Below the pieces are notes generated by a model that was given only the letters and a program-made list of their open reading frames with translations, did no database searches and was not told where the DNA came from. Of a DNA stretch of 64,000 bases, positions 53,438-63,791 are shown one piece after another; position 1 is the first letter of the stretch, and each line of letters starts with the position of its first letter. The stretch covers positions 124,001 to 188,000 of the forward strand of contig NZ_FOZD01000001.1 of NCBI RefSeq assembly GCF_900113185.1. The letters run 5' to 3'. Position numbers and translations under genes: made by a program. This DNA is from Agromyces sp. CF514 (lineage in GTDB: Bacteria > Actinomycetota > Actinomycetes > Actinomycetales > Microbacteriaceae).

Positions 53438-54151
53438 ATGGCGGCCGAGGGCACGGGCAGCGCGGGATCCCAGACGCTGAGCCGCGGCATCCGCCTGCTC
53501 GAACTGCTCGCCGACGCCGACCGCAACCTCTCGATCGACGAGCTCGCCGCCCAGCTCGGCGTGCATCGCTCGGTCGCCTACCGGCTGCTGCGCACGCTCG
53601 AGGACCACGGGCTCGTCGCCCGCGACAACGCCGGCCGCATCACGCTCGGCACCGGGCTCGCCGCCCTCGCCTCGGGCGTTGCTCGCGACCTGCAGCAGGT
53701 CGCCCTGCCCGAGCTCAGCGAGGTCGCCAACGAACTCGGCATGACCTGCCTGCTCGCGGTGCAGGTCGACGCCGACGAAGCCGCGACGCTCGTGAGCGCG
53801 GCGCCCCGCCAGAGCATGGCGGTCGTGTCGTACCGCCCGGGCCACCGGCATCCGCTCACGCGCGGCGGCCCCGGCAAGGCGATCCTGCTGTCGCTGCCCG
53901 AGCACCAGTGGGCGGATGCCGCGACGCCCGCCCTGCGCGCCGAGATCGCCGAGAGCCGCGAGCGGGGCTACGCCGTGAGCCACGACGAGGTCGTGCCCTC
54001 ACTCCGGTCGGTCGCGGTGCCGCTCGAGCTCCCCGGGCAGCCGCACGCGGCGATCGCCGTGATCCACGTGTCGTTCTCGCGCCCCGAGGCCGAGATCGCA
54101 GCGCGTCTCACGGCCGCCGCCGCGAGCGTGCGACGCGCGTACGGCGCCTGA
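53438..54151 (+). CDS. IclR-family transcriptional regulator
   Basis: A 237-residue regulator. The N-terminal winged helix is QTLSRGIRLLELLADADRNLSIDELAAQLGVHRSVAYRLLRTLEDHGLVARDNAGRITLG; the effector-binding domain follows (LPELSEVANELGMTCLLAVQVD, VVSYRPGHRHPLTRGGPGKAILLSLPEHQW, ESRERGYAVSHDEVVPSLRSVAVPL). ATG 53438 has AAGGGG upstream and is preferred over an upstream in-frame ATG that overlaps the inverted repeat. Members frequently control aromatic catabolism; the FAD monooxygenase at 55.3-57.2 kb is a plausible target. Confidence 0.92.
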   Translation: MAAEGTGSAGSQTLSRGIRLLELLADADRNLSIDELAAQLGVHRSVAYRLLRTLEDHGLVARDNAGRITLGTGLAALASGVARDLQQVALPELSEVANELGMTCLLAVQVDADEAATLVSAAPRQSMAVVSYRPGHRHPLTRGGPGKAILLSLPEHQWADAATPALRAEIAESRERGYAVSHDEVVPSLRSVAVPLELPGQPHAAIAVIHVSFSRPEAEIAARLTAAAASVRRAYGA

Positions 54152-54175
54152 GCGCGGCAGACAACGGGATCCGGA

Positions 54176-54796
54176 TCAGCCGAGTTCGACGAGCGCGTAG
54201 TAGTACTTCGGGTCTCCGGTGGAGTAGAGGGCGTACCAGGCTTCGAGCACGGGTCGGCGAACCGAGCCGAGCACCTCGAACACCGTCTTCGCGAACTCGA
54301 GCGGAGCCGTCGCGGAGGCGGTGATCACCTGCCGGTCGACCACGGTCGGGGCCTGCTCGTATCGGCTCGCGCCGCGGTACTCGGCCGCGAAGGCGGGGTA
54401 CTCGGGGGCGTTGCTCGTATGGCGACGATCATCGAGCATGCCGGTGCGCGCGAGGCCGAGCGTGCCGCCGCAGATCGCGGCCACCGCGACCCCCTCGGCC
54501 TCGAGCCGGGTCGCGAGGGCCAGGACCTCGTCGTGCCCGCTCGCCCAAGTCGACGCACCGGGAAGCACGAGCATCGCGATGCGGTCGACGTCGAGGTCTT
54601 CGAGTGCCGCGTCGGGCTGGAGTGCGAGACCGCCGGCCGTGCGCACGATGCCGGTCGTCTCGCCGGCGACGACGAGCCGGTGGGCACCCTTCGTCATGCC
54701 CAGTCCGGCGACCAGATGGCCGTACTCCCAGTCGGCCATCGTGTCGGTCGCGTAGAGCACGACAAGTCGTGCGTCGGAAGCGTCATCGATCGGCAT
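54176..54796 (-). CDS. DJ-1/PfpI-family protein
   Basis: A 206-residue class I glutamine-amidotransferase-like protein. It has LVVLYATDTMADWEYGHLVAG, IAMLVLPGASTWASG and the nucleophile elbow VAAICGGTLGLARTGML (Cys), with histidine-containing HTSNAPEYPAF downstream. Members act as chaperones, glyoxalases or hydratases; specific activity is unknown. It converges on the IclR gene with only 24 nt between and is divergent from the NTF2-like gene. Confidence 0.88.
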   Translation of the reverse strand: MPIDDASDARLVVLYATDTMADWEYGHLVAGLGMTKGAHRLVVAGETTGIVRTAGGLALQPDAALEDLDVDRIAMLVLPGASTWASGHDEVLALATRLEAEGVAVAAICGGTLGLARTGMLDDRRHTSNAPEYPAFAAEYRGASRYEQAPTVVDRQVITASATAPLEFAKTVFEVLGSVRRPVLEAWYALYSTGDPKYYYALVELG

Positions 54797-54905
54797 GCCG
54801 CCATGATCCGGCACGCCACGGACATCCGGATCCGGGGAGATCGAGGTCCTGCTCCGGTGTGCCCGACACCTGGCCGGCGAGGCGATCACTGAGTAGCCTG
54901 CGGGC

Positions 54906-55247
54906 ATGAGCGAGCTCAGCAGCGTGGAGACCGTCGATGCCTTCATGCGCGCGTTCCGTGAGCAGAACCGCGAACGGGCAGAAAGCCTCATGGCCGATGA
55001 CTTCGTGTTCACGAGTCCCCAGGACGATCATCTCGACAAGGCCGCCTGGCTCGAGCGATGCTTCCCGACGGCCGGACACTTCGATCAACCGGCGCGAACC
55101 CTGCAACTCGTGGAGGCGGACGGGGTCGTCCTGCATCGCTACGAGTACCTGGTGAACGGTCGCAGGTGGCGGAACACCGAGGCGACGACGGTCAGGGACG
55201 GTCGCGTGCGGGAGGTGGAGGTCTACTTCGGCGGCGCGGTCGACTGA
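54906..55247 (+). CDS. SnoaL/NTF2-like small protein
   Basis: A 113-residue cone-shaped NTF2-like fold: VETVDAFMRAFREQNRERAESLMADDFVFTSPQDDHLDKAAWLERCFP and HRYEYLVNGRRWRNTEATTVRDGRVREVEVYFGG. The W-x-N-T-E region and EVYFG end are typical. Members bind or isomerise small hydrophobic compounds; no specific substrate is evident. Confidence 0.88.
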   Translation: MSELSSVETVDAFMRAFREQNRERAESLMADDFVFTSPQDDHLDKAAWLERCFPTAGHFDQPARTLQLVEADGVVLHRYEYLVNGRRWRNTEATTVRDGRVREVEVYFGGAVD

Positions 55248-55283
55248 TCCGGGCGGAGGGGCCGTAGACCATCGCCGTCCGCG

Positions 55284-57239
55284 TCAGCGCGACAGCAGCG
55301 CTCCCCGGAAGAACTCGGCGAGCTCGGCCGTCGCCGAGAGCGGCAGCACCTGCGCGACGTAGTGGTCGGGGCGCACGACCACGACCACGCCGTCGCGTGA
55401 GAGGCCGCGCTCCTCGAAGACGTCGTGCTCGGGGTCGACCCCGTAGACCTTCTCGTAGTCGGTGAGGCCGAACGGCCCGGTCGCGGGCCGGAACACCGCC
55501 GGCGTCTGCATGAGGTCCACCTCGCCGTGCGGCTGCTGGTAGACGACCTTCACGTCGAACAGGTCGTCGAAGCTCCCGCCGTCGGGCACGTGCACGGCCA
55601 ATGGAGAGTCGGATGCCTCGGCGAGCCAGGCGGCCCACGACGCCAGCGCCGAGTCATCCGCCCGCGAGATCGCGCCGTCGGCGAACGCGTAGATGCGCCA
55701 CCGGCCGTCGGCGCGGTGGTGGTGCCCGAGGTGCACCGGATTGCCGTCGCACACGCGCGAGACTGGCGCGGACTTGAACCGCTTGCCGACCGGGAACCCG
55801 GTCGCGAGCTGCTGGTGTCCGTCATCGCCCACGATCATCGACGGCGTGTACTGCGTCATGAACCCGGCCGGGAACTCGAACGTGCGCACGTAGAAGTCCT
55901 CGAGCTCGGCGGGGTCGCCGAGGTCTTCGGGCTTCGTGGCCATGAGCTTCGACCATTCGCGGTCGAAGTCGATGAGCTCCTTCGCGACGACGTGCCGCTC
56001 GGCGTGGTAGGTCTCGAGCAGCGCCGGGTCGGCGCGGCCGTCGAGCACGTGCCCGAGCTTCCAGCCGATGTTCCACCCGTCCTGCATCGAGACGTTCATG
56101 CCCTGGCCGGCCTTGGCGCTGTGCGTGTGGCAGGCGTCGCCGGTGATGAACACGCGCGGCGTGCGGGTGCCCTGCTCGTCGAGCGGTACGTCATCGAAGC
56201 GATCGGTGACGCGGTGGCCCACCTCGTAGACCGAGTGCCATGGCACGTTGCGCACGTCGAGCGAATACGGATGCAGGATGTCGTTCGCCTTCGCGATGAC
56301 CTGCTCGAGCGTCGTCTGGCGCACAGCACCGTGATCGTCTTCCGGCACCTCGCCGAGGTCGACGTACATGCGGAAGAGCTGCCCGCCCTCGCGCGGGATG
56401 AGCAGGATGTTGCCCGCCTCGGACTGGATCGAGCACTTCGTGCGGATGTCGGGGAAGTCGGTGACCGCGAGCGTGTCCATGACGCCCCAGGCGTGGAACG
56501 ACTGCGCGCCGACGTGCTGCGCGCCGATCGCCTCGCGCACCTTGCTGCGCGCGCCGTCGGCGCCGACCACGTACTTGGCGCGCACCGTGCGACGCTCGCC
56601 GGTGAGCTCGCCGTCGAGGGCGACCGCGTGGGAGGCGTCGCCGGCTCCGACGCTCACGCCGGTCGCGCGTTCGAGCGTCACGGTGACCGGATACTCGGGC
56701 AGCTCACCGGCCGGACCGGGTTGCGCGACCTCGAGGCCGACGAACTCCCACCCGTAGTCGGGCACGAGGCGGCCGGGGGAGTTGCGGGCGAACTCGGCGA
56801 AGTAGTCGAGCACGCGCGCCTGGTTGACGATGAGATGCGGGAACTCGCTGATTCCGGTGGGGTCGTCGGGGGTGACGGCCGCGCGGTGGATGTTCGCGTG
56901 GTTCTCGGGGTCGGGCTTCCAGAACGCCATCTCGGTGATGCGATAGGCCTCGGCGATGATGCGCTCGGCGAACCCGAAGGCCTGGAAAGTCTCGACGCTG
57001 CGCGCCTGGATGCCGTCGGCCTGCCCGATCGCCAGTCGTCCGCCGCGGCGTTCGACGAGCCGGGTCGACACGTTCGGGAACTGCGCGAGCTGCGCCGCGG
57101 CGACCATGCCGGCCGGGCCCGACCCGACGATGAGCACGTCGACCTCGTCGGGCAGGGCCTCTGGGCGATCGATTCCGATGCCCGCGGCGGGCTCGATGCG
57201 CGGGTCTCCGGACACGTAGCCGTGGTGGTGGAACTGCAC
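55284..57239 (-). CDS. FAD-dependent aromatic-ring monooxygenase (phenol-2-/3-hydroxybenzoate-4-monooxygenase type)
   Basis: A 651-residue class A flavoprotein hydroxylase. The FAD ADP-loop is VDVLIVGSGPAGMVAAAQLAQF (GxGxxG at 39-44). The mid-domain has KYVVGADGARSKVREAIG (DG motif) and VFITGDACHTHSAKAGQGMNVSMQDGWNIGWKL (GD motif). The C-terminal 170 residues match the thioredoxin-like dimerisation domain of phenol hydroxylases. It should use NAD(P)H and O2 to ortho-hydroxylate a phenolic. The start is GTG 57239, with GAGGAG upstream. A 23-nt operator-like palindrome lies 42-64 nt before it. No ring-cleavage gene is adjacent. Confidence 0.9.
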   Translation of the reverse strand: MQFHHHGYVSGDPRIEPAAGIGIDRPEALPDEVDVLIVGSGPAGMVAAAQLAQFPNVSTRLVERRGGRLAIGQADGIQARSVETFQAFGFAERIIAEAYRITEMAFWKPDPENHANIHRAAVTPDDPTGISEFPHLIVNQARVLDYFAEFARNSPGRLVPDYGWEFVGLEVAQPGPAGELPEYPVTVTLERATGVSVGAGDASHAVALDGELTGERRTVRAKYVVGADGARSKVREAIGAQHVGAQSFHAWGVMDTLAVTDFPDIRTKCSIQSEAGNILLIPREGGQLFRMYVDLGEVPEDDHGAVRQTTLEQVIAKANDILHPYSLDVRNVPWHSVYEVGHRVTDRFDDVPLDEQGTRTPRVFITGDACHTHSAKAGQGMNVSMQDGWNIGWKLGHVLDGRADPALLETYHAERHVVAKELIDFDREWSKLMATKPEDLGDPAELEDFYVRTFEFPAGFMTQYTPSMIVGDDGHQQLATGFPVGKRFKSAPVSRVCDGNPVHLGHHHRADGRWRIYAFADGAISRADDSALASWAAWLAEASDSPLAVHVPDGGSFDDLFDVKVVYQQPHGEVDLMQTPAVFRPATGPFGLTDYEKVYGVDPEHDVFEERGLSRDGVVVVVRPDHYVAQVLPLSATAELAEFFRGALLSR

Positions 57240-57280
57240 GGGCTCTCCTCACGTCGTCGTGGGTCGTTGTGGCGATCGCC

Positions 57281-57303
57281 GCGTGTTCTATAAACGAACA
57301 CGC
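57281..57303. promoter_or_regulatory. Operator-like inverted repeat before FAD monooxygenase
   Basis: GCGTGTTC and its exact complement GAACACGC flank a 7-nt AT-rich spacer (TATAAAC). It lies 42-64 nt upstream of the GTG start in a local AT-rich island, as expected for a repressor or activator site overlapping the promoter. The binding protein is unknown; the nearby IclR-type regulator is a candidate. Confidence 0.6.
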
Positions 57304-57350
57304 TATTCCGATATCGCTCAGCCAGTGTAGATCGAGGGCGCGATCGGGAC

Positions 57351-57374
57351 AAGCGGATGCCGCGGCAGCCGCTT
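57351..57374 (-). terminator. Palindromic terminator after surface-protein gene
   Basis: AAGCGGATGCCG (57351-57362) pairs with CGGCAGCCGCTT (57363-57374) with one mismatch, about 33 nt past the surface-protein stop. It is another use of the GGATGCC palindrome as a hairpin. Confidence 0.6.
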
Positions 57375-57406
57375 GACAGCACGTGCGGGCGTGATCGCTG
57401 CGGGCG

Positions 57407-59746
<2,340 letters not shown>

Positions 59747-59887
59747 GGAACCCCCTGATCCTGACGGTGTCCCCAACGTACCGTCGAGCACCGGCCGGCG
59801 GTAGAGCGACGGGTTCGGGGGGTTCGGCCTGCCGGCGCACGGCGGACACCGCCGGCATCCGCCGGCATCCGCCGGCCGCTGCCGGAA

Positions 59888-60775
59888 TCAGGCCTCGGGA
59901 ACCGGCATGCCGAACCGCTCGAGCGTGATGTCGACCGGCTCGGGGCCGCGCCGCACGCCGACGTCGAGGGCGTCGATGCGCGCGAGCTCGTCATCGGTCA
60001 GCTCGAAGTCGAACACGTCGAAGTTCTCGGCGATGCGGCCGGGGCTGACCGACTTCGGAATCGCCGAGCGGCCCTCCTGCAGGTGCCAGCGCAGCATGAC
60101 CTGAGCAGGCGACTTGCCGTGCGCCGCCGCGATCTCGGCGATGGTCGGGTCGTCGAGCGTGCTGCCTCCCTGGCCCTCGCGATAGAAGGTGATGCCGCCG
60201 ATCGGCGACCACGCCTGGTTCAGGATCCCGTGCTCCGCATCGAGCGCGAGCACCTCGCGCTGCTGGAAGAACGGATGCACCTCGATCTGGTTGACGGTCG
60301 GGACGACCTCGGCGACCGCGAGCAATGACTCGAGGTGCTCGGGCATGAAGTTGCTCACGCCGATCGCGCGCACCCGGCCGTCGGCATGCAGCCGCTCGAG
60401 CCCCCGGTACGCCTCGAGCGTGCGGTCGAAGGCCGTCGGCAGCGGCTGGTGCAGGATCAACAGGTCGATCTGGTCGAGGCCGAGCTTGCCGGCCGACTTG
60501 TCGAACGCGTGCAGGGTCTCGTCGTAGCCGTAGTCGCTGATCCAGACCTTCGTCTCGATGAAGAGGTCGTCGCGGTCGATGCCCGAGGCTGCGATCGCGT
60601 GGCCCACCTCGCGCTCGTTCTGGTAGGCCGCCGCCGTGTCGACGTGCCGGTAGCCCACCCGCAGCGCCTCGGCGACCGCGGCCTCGGTCTCGGCGGGTGC
60701 GGACTGGTAGACGCCGAAGCCCAGCGAGGGCATCTCGACGCCGTTGTTCAACGTGAGGGAGGGGATGATGCTCAT
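59888..60775 (-). CDS. Aldo/keto reductase
   Basis: A 295-residue NADPH-dependent (beta/alpha)8 reductase. It has LNNGVEMPSLGFGVYQ, the catalytic tetrad Asp46/Tyr51 (YRHVDTAAAYQNEREVG), Lys76 (ETKVW) and His109 (LLILHQPLP), and coenzyme-binding IPKSVSPGRIAENFDVFDFELTDDEL near the C-terminus. It belongs to the bacterial AKR5-like group (2,5-diketogluconate reductase style); the natural substrate is unknown. It lies about 140 nt upstream of the surface-protein gene on the same strand, a gap filled with repeated CGCCGGCATC units that may form a terminator. Confidence 0.94.
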   Translation of the reverse strand: MSIIPSLTLNNGVEMPSLGFGVYQSAPAETEAAVAEALRVGYRHVDTAAAYQNEREVGHAIAASGIDRDDLFIETKVWISDYGYDETLHAFDKSAGKLGLDQIDLLILHQPLPTAFDRTLEAYRGLERLHADGRVRAIGVSNFMPEHLESLLAVAEVVPTVNQIEVHPFFQQREVLALDAEHGILNQAWSPIGGITFYREGQGGSTLDDPTIAEIAAAHGKSPAQVMLRWHLQEGRSAIPKSVSPGRIAENFDVFDFELTDDELARIDALDVGVRRGPEPVDITLERFGMPVPEA

Positions 60776-60933
60776 GGACTCGACGCTACGCTCGCCGTCC
60801 GCGCGCCGGGAGGCCCCGTCGGTACCCGTCTCCTCGTTCCCATCCTTCCGGGATCCCCGTCGGGTCGCGCCCGGCCCCTAGTCTGGGCACGGGTCCCTGA
60901 CCCAACCCCCACCGCCGACGAACGGAGTCCGCC

Positions 60934-61329
60934 ATGCCAGCCGCCCTGATCGAGGTGCGCCGCGCGTACACCGTCGACGAGGAGGTCGCGATCATGGACG
61001 CCGTGCATGCGGCGCTCGTCGAGGCGTTCCGCATCCCGCCCGAAGACCGCGACGTGCGCCTGATCGCACATGCACCGCACCGGTTCGCCTGCTCGCCCGA
61101 GCTCGCCCGCCCCGAGTTGCGCACGCTGGTCACGATCGACTGCTTCGCCGGTCGCTCGGCCGAGGCCAAGCGCGCGCTCTACGCCGCCGTCGTCGACCGG
61201 CTCGAACCGCTGGGCATCCCGCGCGACCACGTCACGACGATCGTGCACGACATCCCCCGCGAGAGCTGGGGTCTCATGGGCGGCATCGCGGCGAGCGACC
61301 ACGATCTCGGGTTCGACGTCGAGATCTGA
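60934..61329 (+). CDS. Tautomerase/MIF-superfamily protein
   Basis: A 131-residue tautomerase-fold protein with the obligatory N-terminal Pro2 (MPAALIEVRRAYTVDEEVAIMDAVHAALVEAF), HAPHRFACSPELARPELRTLVTIDCFAGRSAEAKRALYAAVVDRLEPLGIPRDHVTTIVHDIPRESWGLMGGIAAS. It resembles the longer Pfam Tautomerase_3/YrdN-like proteins. ATG 60934 has GGAG at about 7-nt spacing. The substrate is unknown. Confidence 0.88.
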   Translation: MPAALIEVRRAYTVDEEVAIMDAVHAALVEAFRIPPEDRDVRLIAHAPHRFACSPELARPELRTLVTIDCFAGRSAEAKRALYAAVVDRLEPLGIPRDHVTTIVHDIPRESWGLMGGIAASDHDLGFDVEI

Positions 61330-61384
61330 GCGGATGCCGGTGGCGCGCGTTCCGCCGCGGGGCGGTCGGCCGCGGCATCCGCTC
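61328..61384. terminator. Long hairpin between convergent tautomerase and FGE-fold genes
   Basis: GAGCGGATGCCG (61328-61339, overlapping the tautomerase stop) pairs perfectly with 61373-61384. The 33-nt loop holds a second hairpin CCGCC-GCGG-GGCGG (61352-61365). It can serve both convergent transcripts. Confidence 0.65.
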
Positions 61385-61413
61385 GTCCTCGTGGTTCGGC
61401 CCCGGCGCTTCGG

Positions 61414-62169
61414 TCAGCGTTCGGACCGACCGAGCGGGGTCCATCCGAACGGCACGGGCCCCGAGACATCCGCCCGCTCCTCATCGGCGGCCGCCGACCA
61501 GCCCTGGGCCGCATCGACGCCGTCGAACCCGCCGCGGGCGACGCGGAAGCCGAGGTCGTCGTGGTGCATGCGCGGTGCGCCGCCGCGACGAGCCGACGCC
61601 CGCACGTTCCACGCGTCGTCGGCGAACCCACCGCCGCGGAAGACGCGGTAGTCGTCGTACCTGGCCGGGTCGAGCAGGTCCCAGCACCACTCCCAGACGT
61701 TGCCGAGCGTGTCGAACAGGCCGAAGAGATTCGGATGCCGGCCGCCGACGTTCTGCGCCGAACCCACCCCGTCGGCGCTCGTCCACGCGATCTCGCGCAG
61801 CGGGCCGTAGTGCGGGGCGGTCGACCCCGCGCGGCACGCGAGCTCCCACTCGGACTCGGTCGGCAGACGGTATCCGTCGGAGTCGACGTGCCAGGTCACC
61901 TGTTCACCGTCGAACGAGTACGCCGGGTCGAGGCCCTCCCACTCGGAGGCCGCGTTGCAGAACCGCACGGCGCGCAACCAGCTGACGTCCACCGCTGGGC
62001 GCCGCGGATGCCCGGCCGTGATGCCGAGCATCTCCGCGAGCTGCTCCTGCGTGACCGCGTAGACGCCGATCTCGAACGCCTCGAGCTCGACCGTGCGATG
62101 GAGCTTGCGACGGGCGTCGTGCAACGTCACCGCACCCGCGGGGATGCGCGCCATCTCGAGGTCGGTCAC
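61414..62169 (-). CDS. Formylglycine-generating-enzyme-fold (SUMF1-domain) protein lacking the catalytic cysteines
   Basis: A 251-residue protein starting at GTG 62169, overlapping the MATE stop as GTGA. SUMF1-type landmarks are IPAGAVTL, AFEIGVYAVTQEQLAEML, VDVSWLRAVRFCNAASEWEGLDPAYSF, YRLPTESEWELACRAGS, NLFGLFDTLGNVWEWCWDLLDPARYDDYRVFRGGGFADDAWNVRASARRGG and GFRVARGG. True FGE has two active-site Cys in the segment after RGGS; here that stretch reads GGGFADDAWNV with none. So it is not a sulfatase activator and is more likely a binding or EgtB-like domain of unknown role. Confidence 0.8.
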   Translation of the reverse strand: MTDLEMARIPAGAVTLHDARRKLHRTVELEAFEIGVYAVTQEQLAEMLGITAGHPRRPAVDVSWLRAVRFCNAASEWEGLDPAYSFDGEQVTWHVDSDGYRLPTESEWELACRAGSTAPHYGPLREIAWTSADGVGSAQNVGGRHPNLFGLFDTLGNVWEWCWDLLDPARYDDYRVFRGGGFADDAWNVRASARRGGAPRMHHDDLGFRVARGGFDGVDAAQGWSAAADEERADVSGPVPFGWTPLGRSER

Positions 62170-63647
62170 CGAGGCAGTCTCGCACGCCGTTCGCTCTGGC
62201 CGGCCGGCTCGACGATCGGGATCGACGACGTGACCACCGCGTCGACGACCATCGAGCCGTCGGTCGGGCCGATGATCGCGATCGCCGTCGTCTCGGTCGG
62301 AACCGCGGGCTGCACGGGCAGCTTCGCGAGCCGTCGGTGCTCGCGCACGTAGGCCGGCACGAGCAGCAGGACCGCGCCGACCCACGCGAGCGGGTTGCTC
62401 AGCACGACGCCGACGAACCCGATGAGGCTGCCGAGCACGACTGCGGCGGCCACGCGCATGACGAGTTCGACGACGCCCGTCACCGTGGGCACGAGCGTGT
62501 GCCCGAGGCCCTGCAGGGCTCCTCGCAGCACGAAGAGCACGCCGAGCGCCGTGTAGCTCAGTCCGTTGATCACGAGCATGAGCGTCGCCTGGTGCACGAC
62601 CGCGTCCGATCCGTCGCCCACGAAGAGCCGCACGATCGGCGTGCCGAACGCCACGAGCAGCGCGCCGAGCACGAGCCCGAACGCGATCGACATCCAGGTC
62701 GCCTGCACGACACCACGCCGGATGCGGTCGGGCCGCCCGCCGCCGAGGTTCTGGGCGGCGTACATCGACACGGCGAGGCCGAGCGACTGCAGCAGCGCGA
62801 CCGCGAGGCCGTCGACGCGCGATGCGGTCGTGTAGGCGGCGACCGCGTCGGAGCCGAGTTCGTTGAGGGCGACCTGCACGGCCAGCGTGCCGATGGCGAT
62901 GATCGACGCCTGGAAGCCCATCGGCAGGCCGAGCCGCAGGTGTTCGGCCAGGTCGGCGCGCGTGATGAGCCAGTCGGCCCTGCGCAGGTGCAGCACCGGC
63001 ACGCGGCGCCGCACGTACTCGAGGCACATGAGCACCGAGACGGCCTGGGCGACGACGGTCGCGAGCGCGGCCCCGCCGACGCCCCAGTCGAGCGGGCCCA
63101 CCATGAGCACCACGAGTCCGACGTTCAGGGCGCACGCGATGCTGAGGAAGACGAGCGGTGTACGGGAGTCGCCGATCGACCTGATGATCGCCGACAGGTA
63201 GTTGAACGCCATCATCGTCGAGGCACCGAGAAAGCTGACCTGCGTGTAGATCGTCGCCTCGTCGAGCAGTTCGGGCGGAGTCTGCATGAGCTCGAGCGCC
63301 GGCCGCGCGATGAGCGGTGCGACGACCGTGAGGAGCAGGCTCAGGATGCCGGTGAGCAGCGTCCCGGCCGCGACGGACCGCCGCACGGCCGCGTGGTCGC
63401 GCGCGCCGAACGCCTGCGCGGTCGGGATCGCGAAGCCTGAGGTCACGCCCCAGGCGAACCCGAGCAGCAGGAAGAGGAGGCTGCCCGTCGCGCCGACCGC
63501 GGCGAGCGAGTCGACGCCGAGGTGTCGCCCCACCACGATCGCATCGGCGAACTGGTAGAGCTGCTGCACCACGTTGCCGATCAGCAGCGGGATCGAGAAG
63601 AGGAGGATGACGCGCCAGGGGCGTCCCGTGGTCAGGGCGGTGGACAT
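62166..63647 (-). CDS. MATE-family multidrug/organic-cation exporter
   Basis: A 493-residue twelve-helix transporter. It has GRPWRVILLFSIPLLIGNVVQQLYQFADAIVVGRHLGVDSLAAVGATGSLLFLLLGFAWGVTSGFAIPTAQAFGARD, the DinF/NorM-like opening, and second-half repeat LGLPMGFQASIIAIGTLAVQVALNELGSDAVAAYTTASRVD. It extrudes drugs or metabolites by Na+ or H+ antiport. The C-terminus overlaps the FGE-fold gene by GTGA. A 16-bp perfect palindrome 70-85 nt upstream is a candidate operator. Confidence 0.93.
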   Translation of the reverse strand: MSTALTTGRPWRVILLFSIPLLIGNVVQQLYQFADAIVVGRHLGVDSLAAVGATGSLLFLLLGFAWGVTSGFAIPTAQAFGARDHAAVRRSVAAGTLLTGILSLLLTVVAPLIARPALELMQTPPELLDEATIYTQVSFLGASTMMAFNYLSAIIRSIGDSRTPLVFLSIACALNVGLVVLMVGPLDWGVGGAALATVVAQAVSVLMCLEYVRRRVPVLHLRRADWLITRADLAEHLRLGLPMGFQASIIAIGTLAVQVALNELGSDAVAAYTTASRVDGLAVALLQSLGLAVSMYAAQNLGGGRPDRIRRGVVQATWMSIAFGLVLGALLVAFGTPIVRLFVGDGSDAVVHQATLMLVINGLSYTALGVLFVLRGALQGLGHTLVPTVTGVVELVMRVAAAVVLGSLIGFVGVVLSNPLAWVGAVLLLVPAYVREHRRLAKLPVQPAVPTETTAIAIIGPTDGSMVVDAVVTSSIPIVEPAGQSERRARLPR

Positions 63648-63716
63648 CGGTGGTGGCTTTCGCGGACGGGTGCGGTCGGGATGGGCGGTCCGCTCGGGCA
63701 CCGCATCCCACAGTCT

Positions 63717-63732
63717 ATCGAATCGATTCGAT
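63717..63732. promoter_or_regulatory. Perfect palindrome between MATE and divergent gene
   Basis: ATCGAATC-GATTCGAT is a gapless 16-bp palindrome in a locally AT-rich spot, equally placed to control the MATE gene (minus) and the divergent gene at 63792 (plus). It is a candidate site for a TetR/MarR-type repressor; the regulator is not in the window. Confidence 0.5.
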
Positions 63733-63791
63733 TTCGACAGCCCCGGCTCCCACGGGTTTGCGATGTCGGTGGCAGGCCCGATGCTCGCTCC

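Noticed and set aside
61414-62169. Sulfatase-activating formylglycine-generating enzyme
   Set aside because: The two active-site cysteines are missing and no sulfatase gene is in the window.
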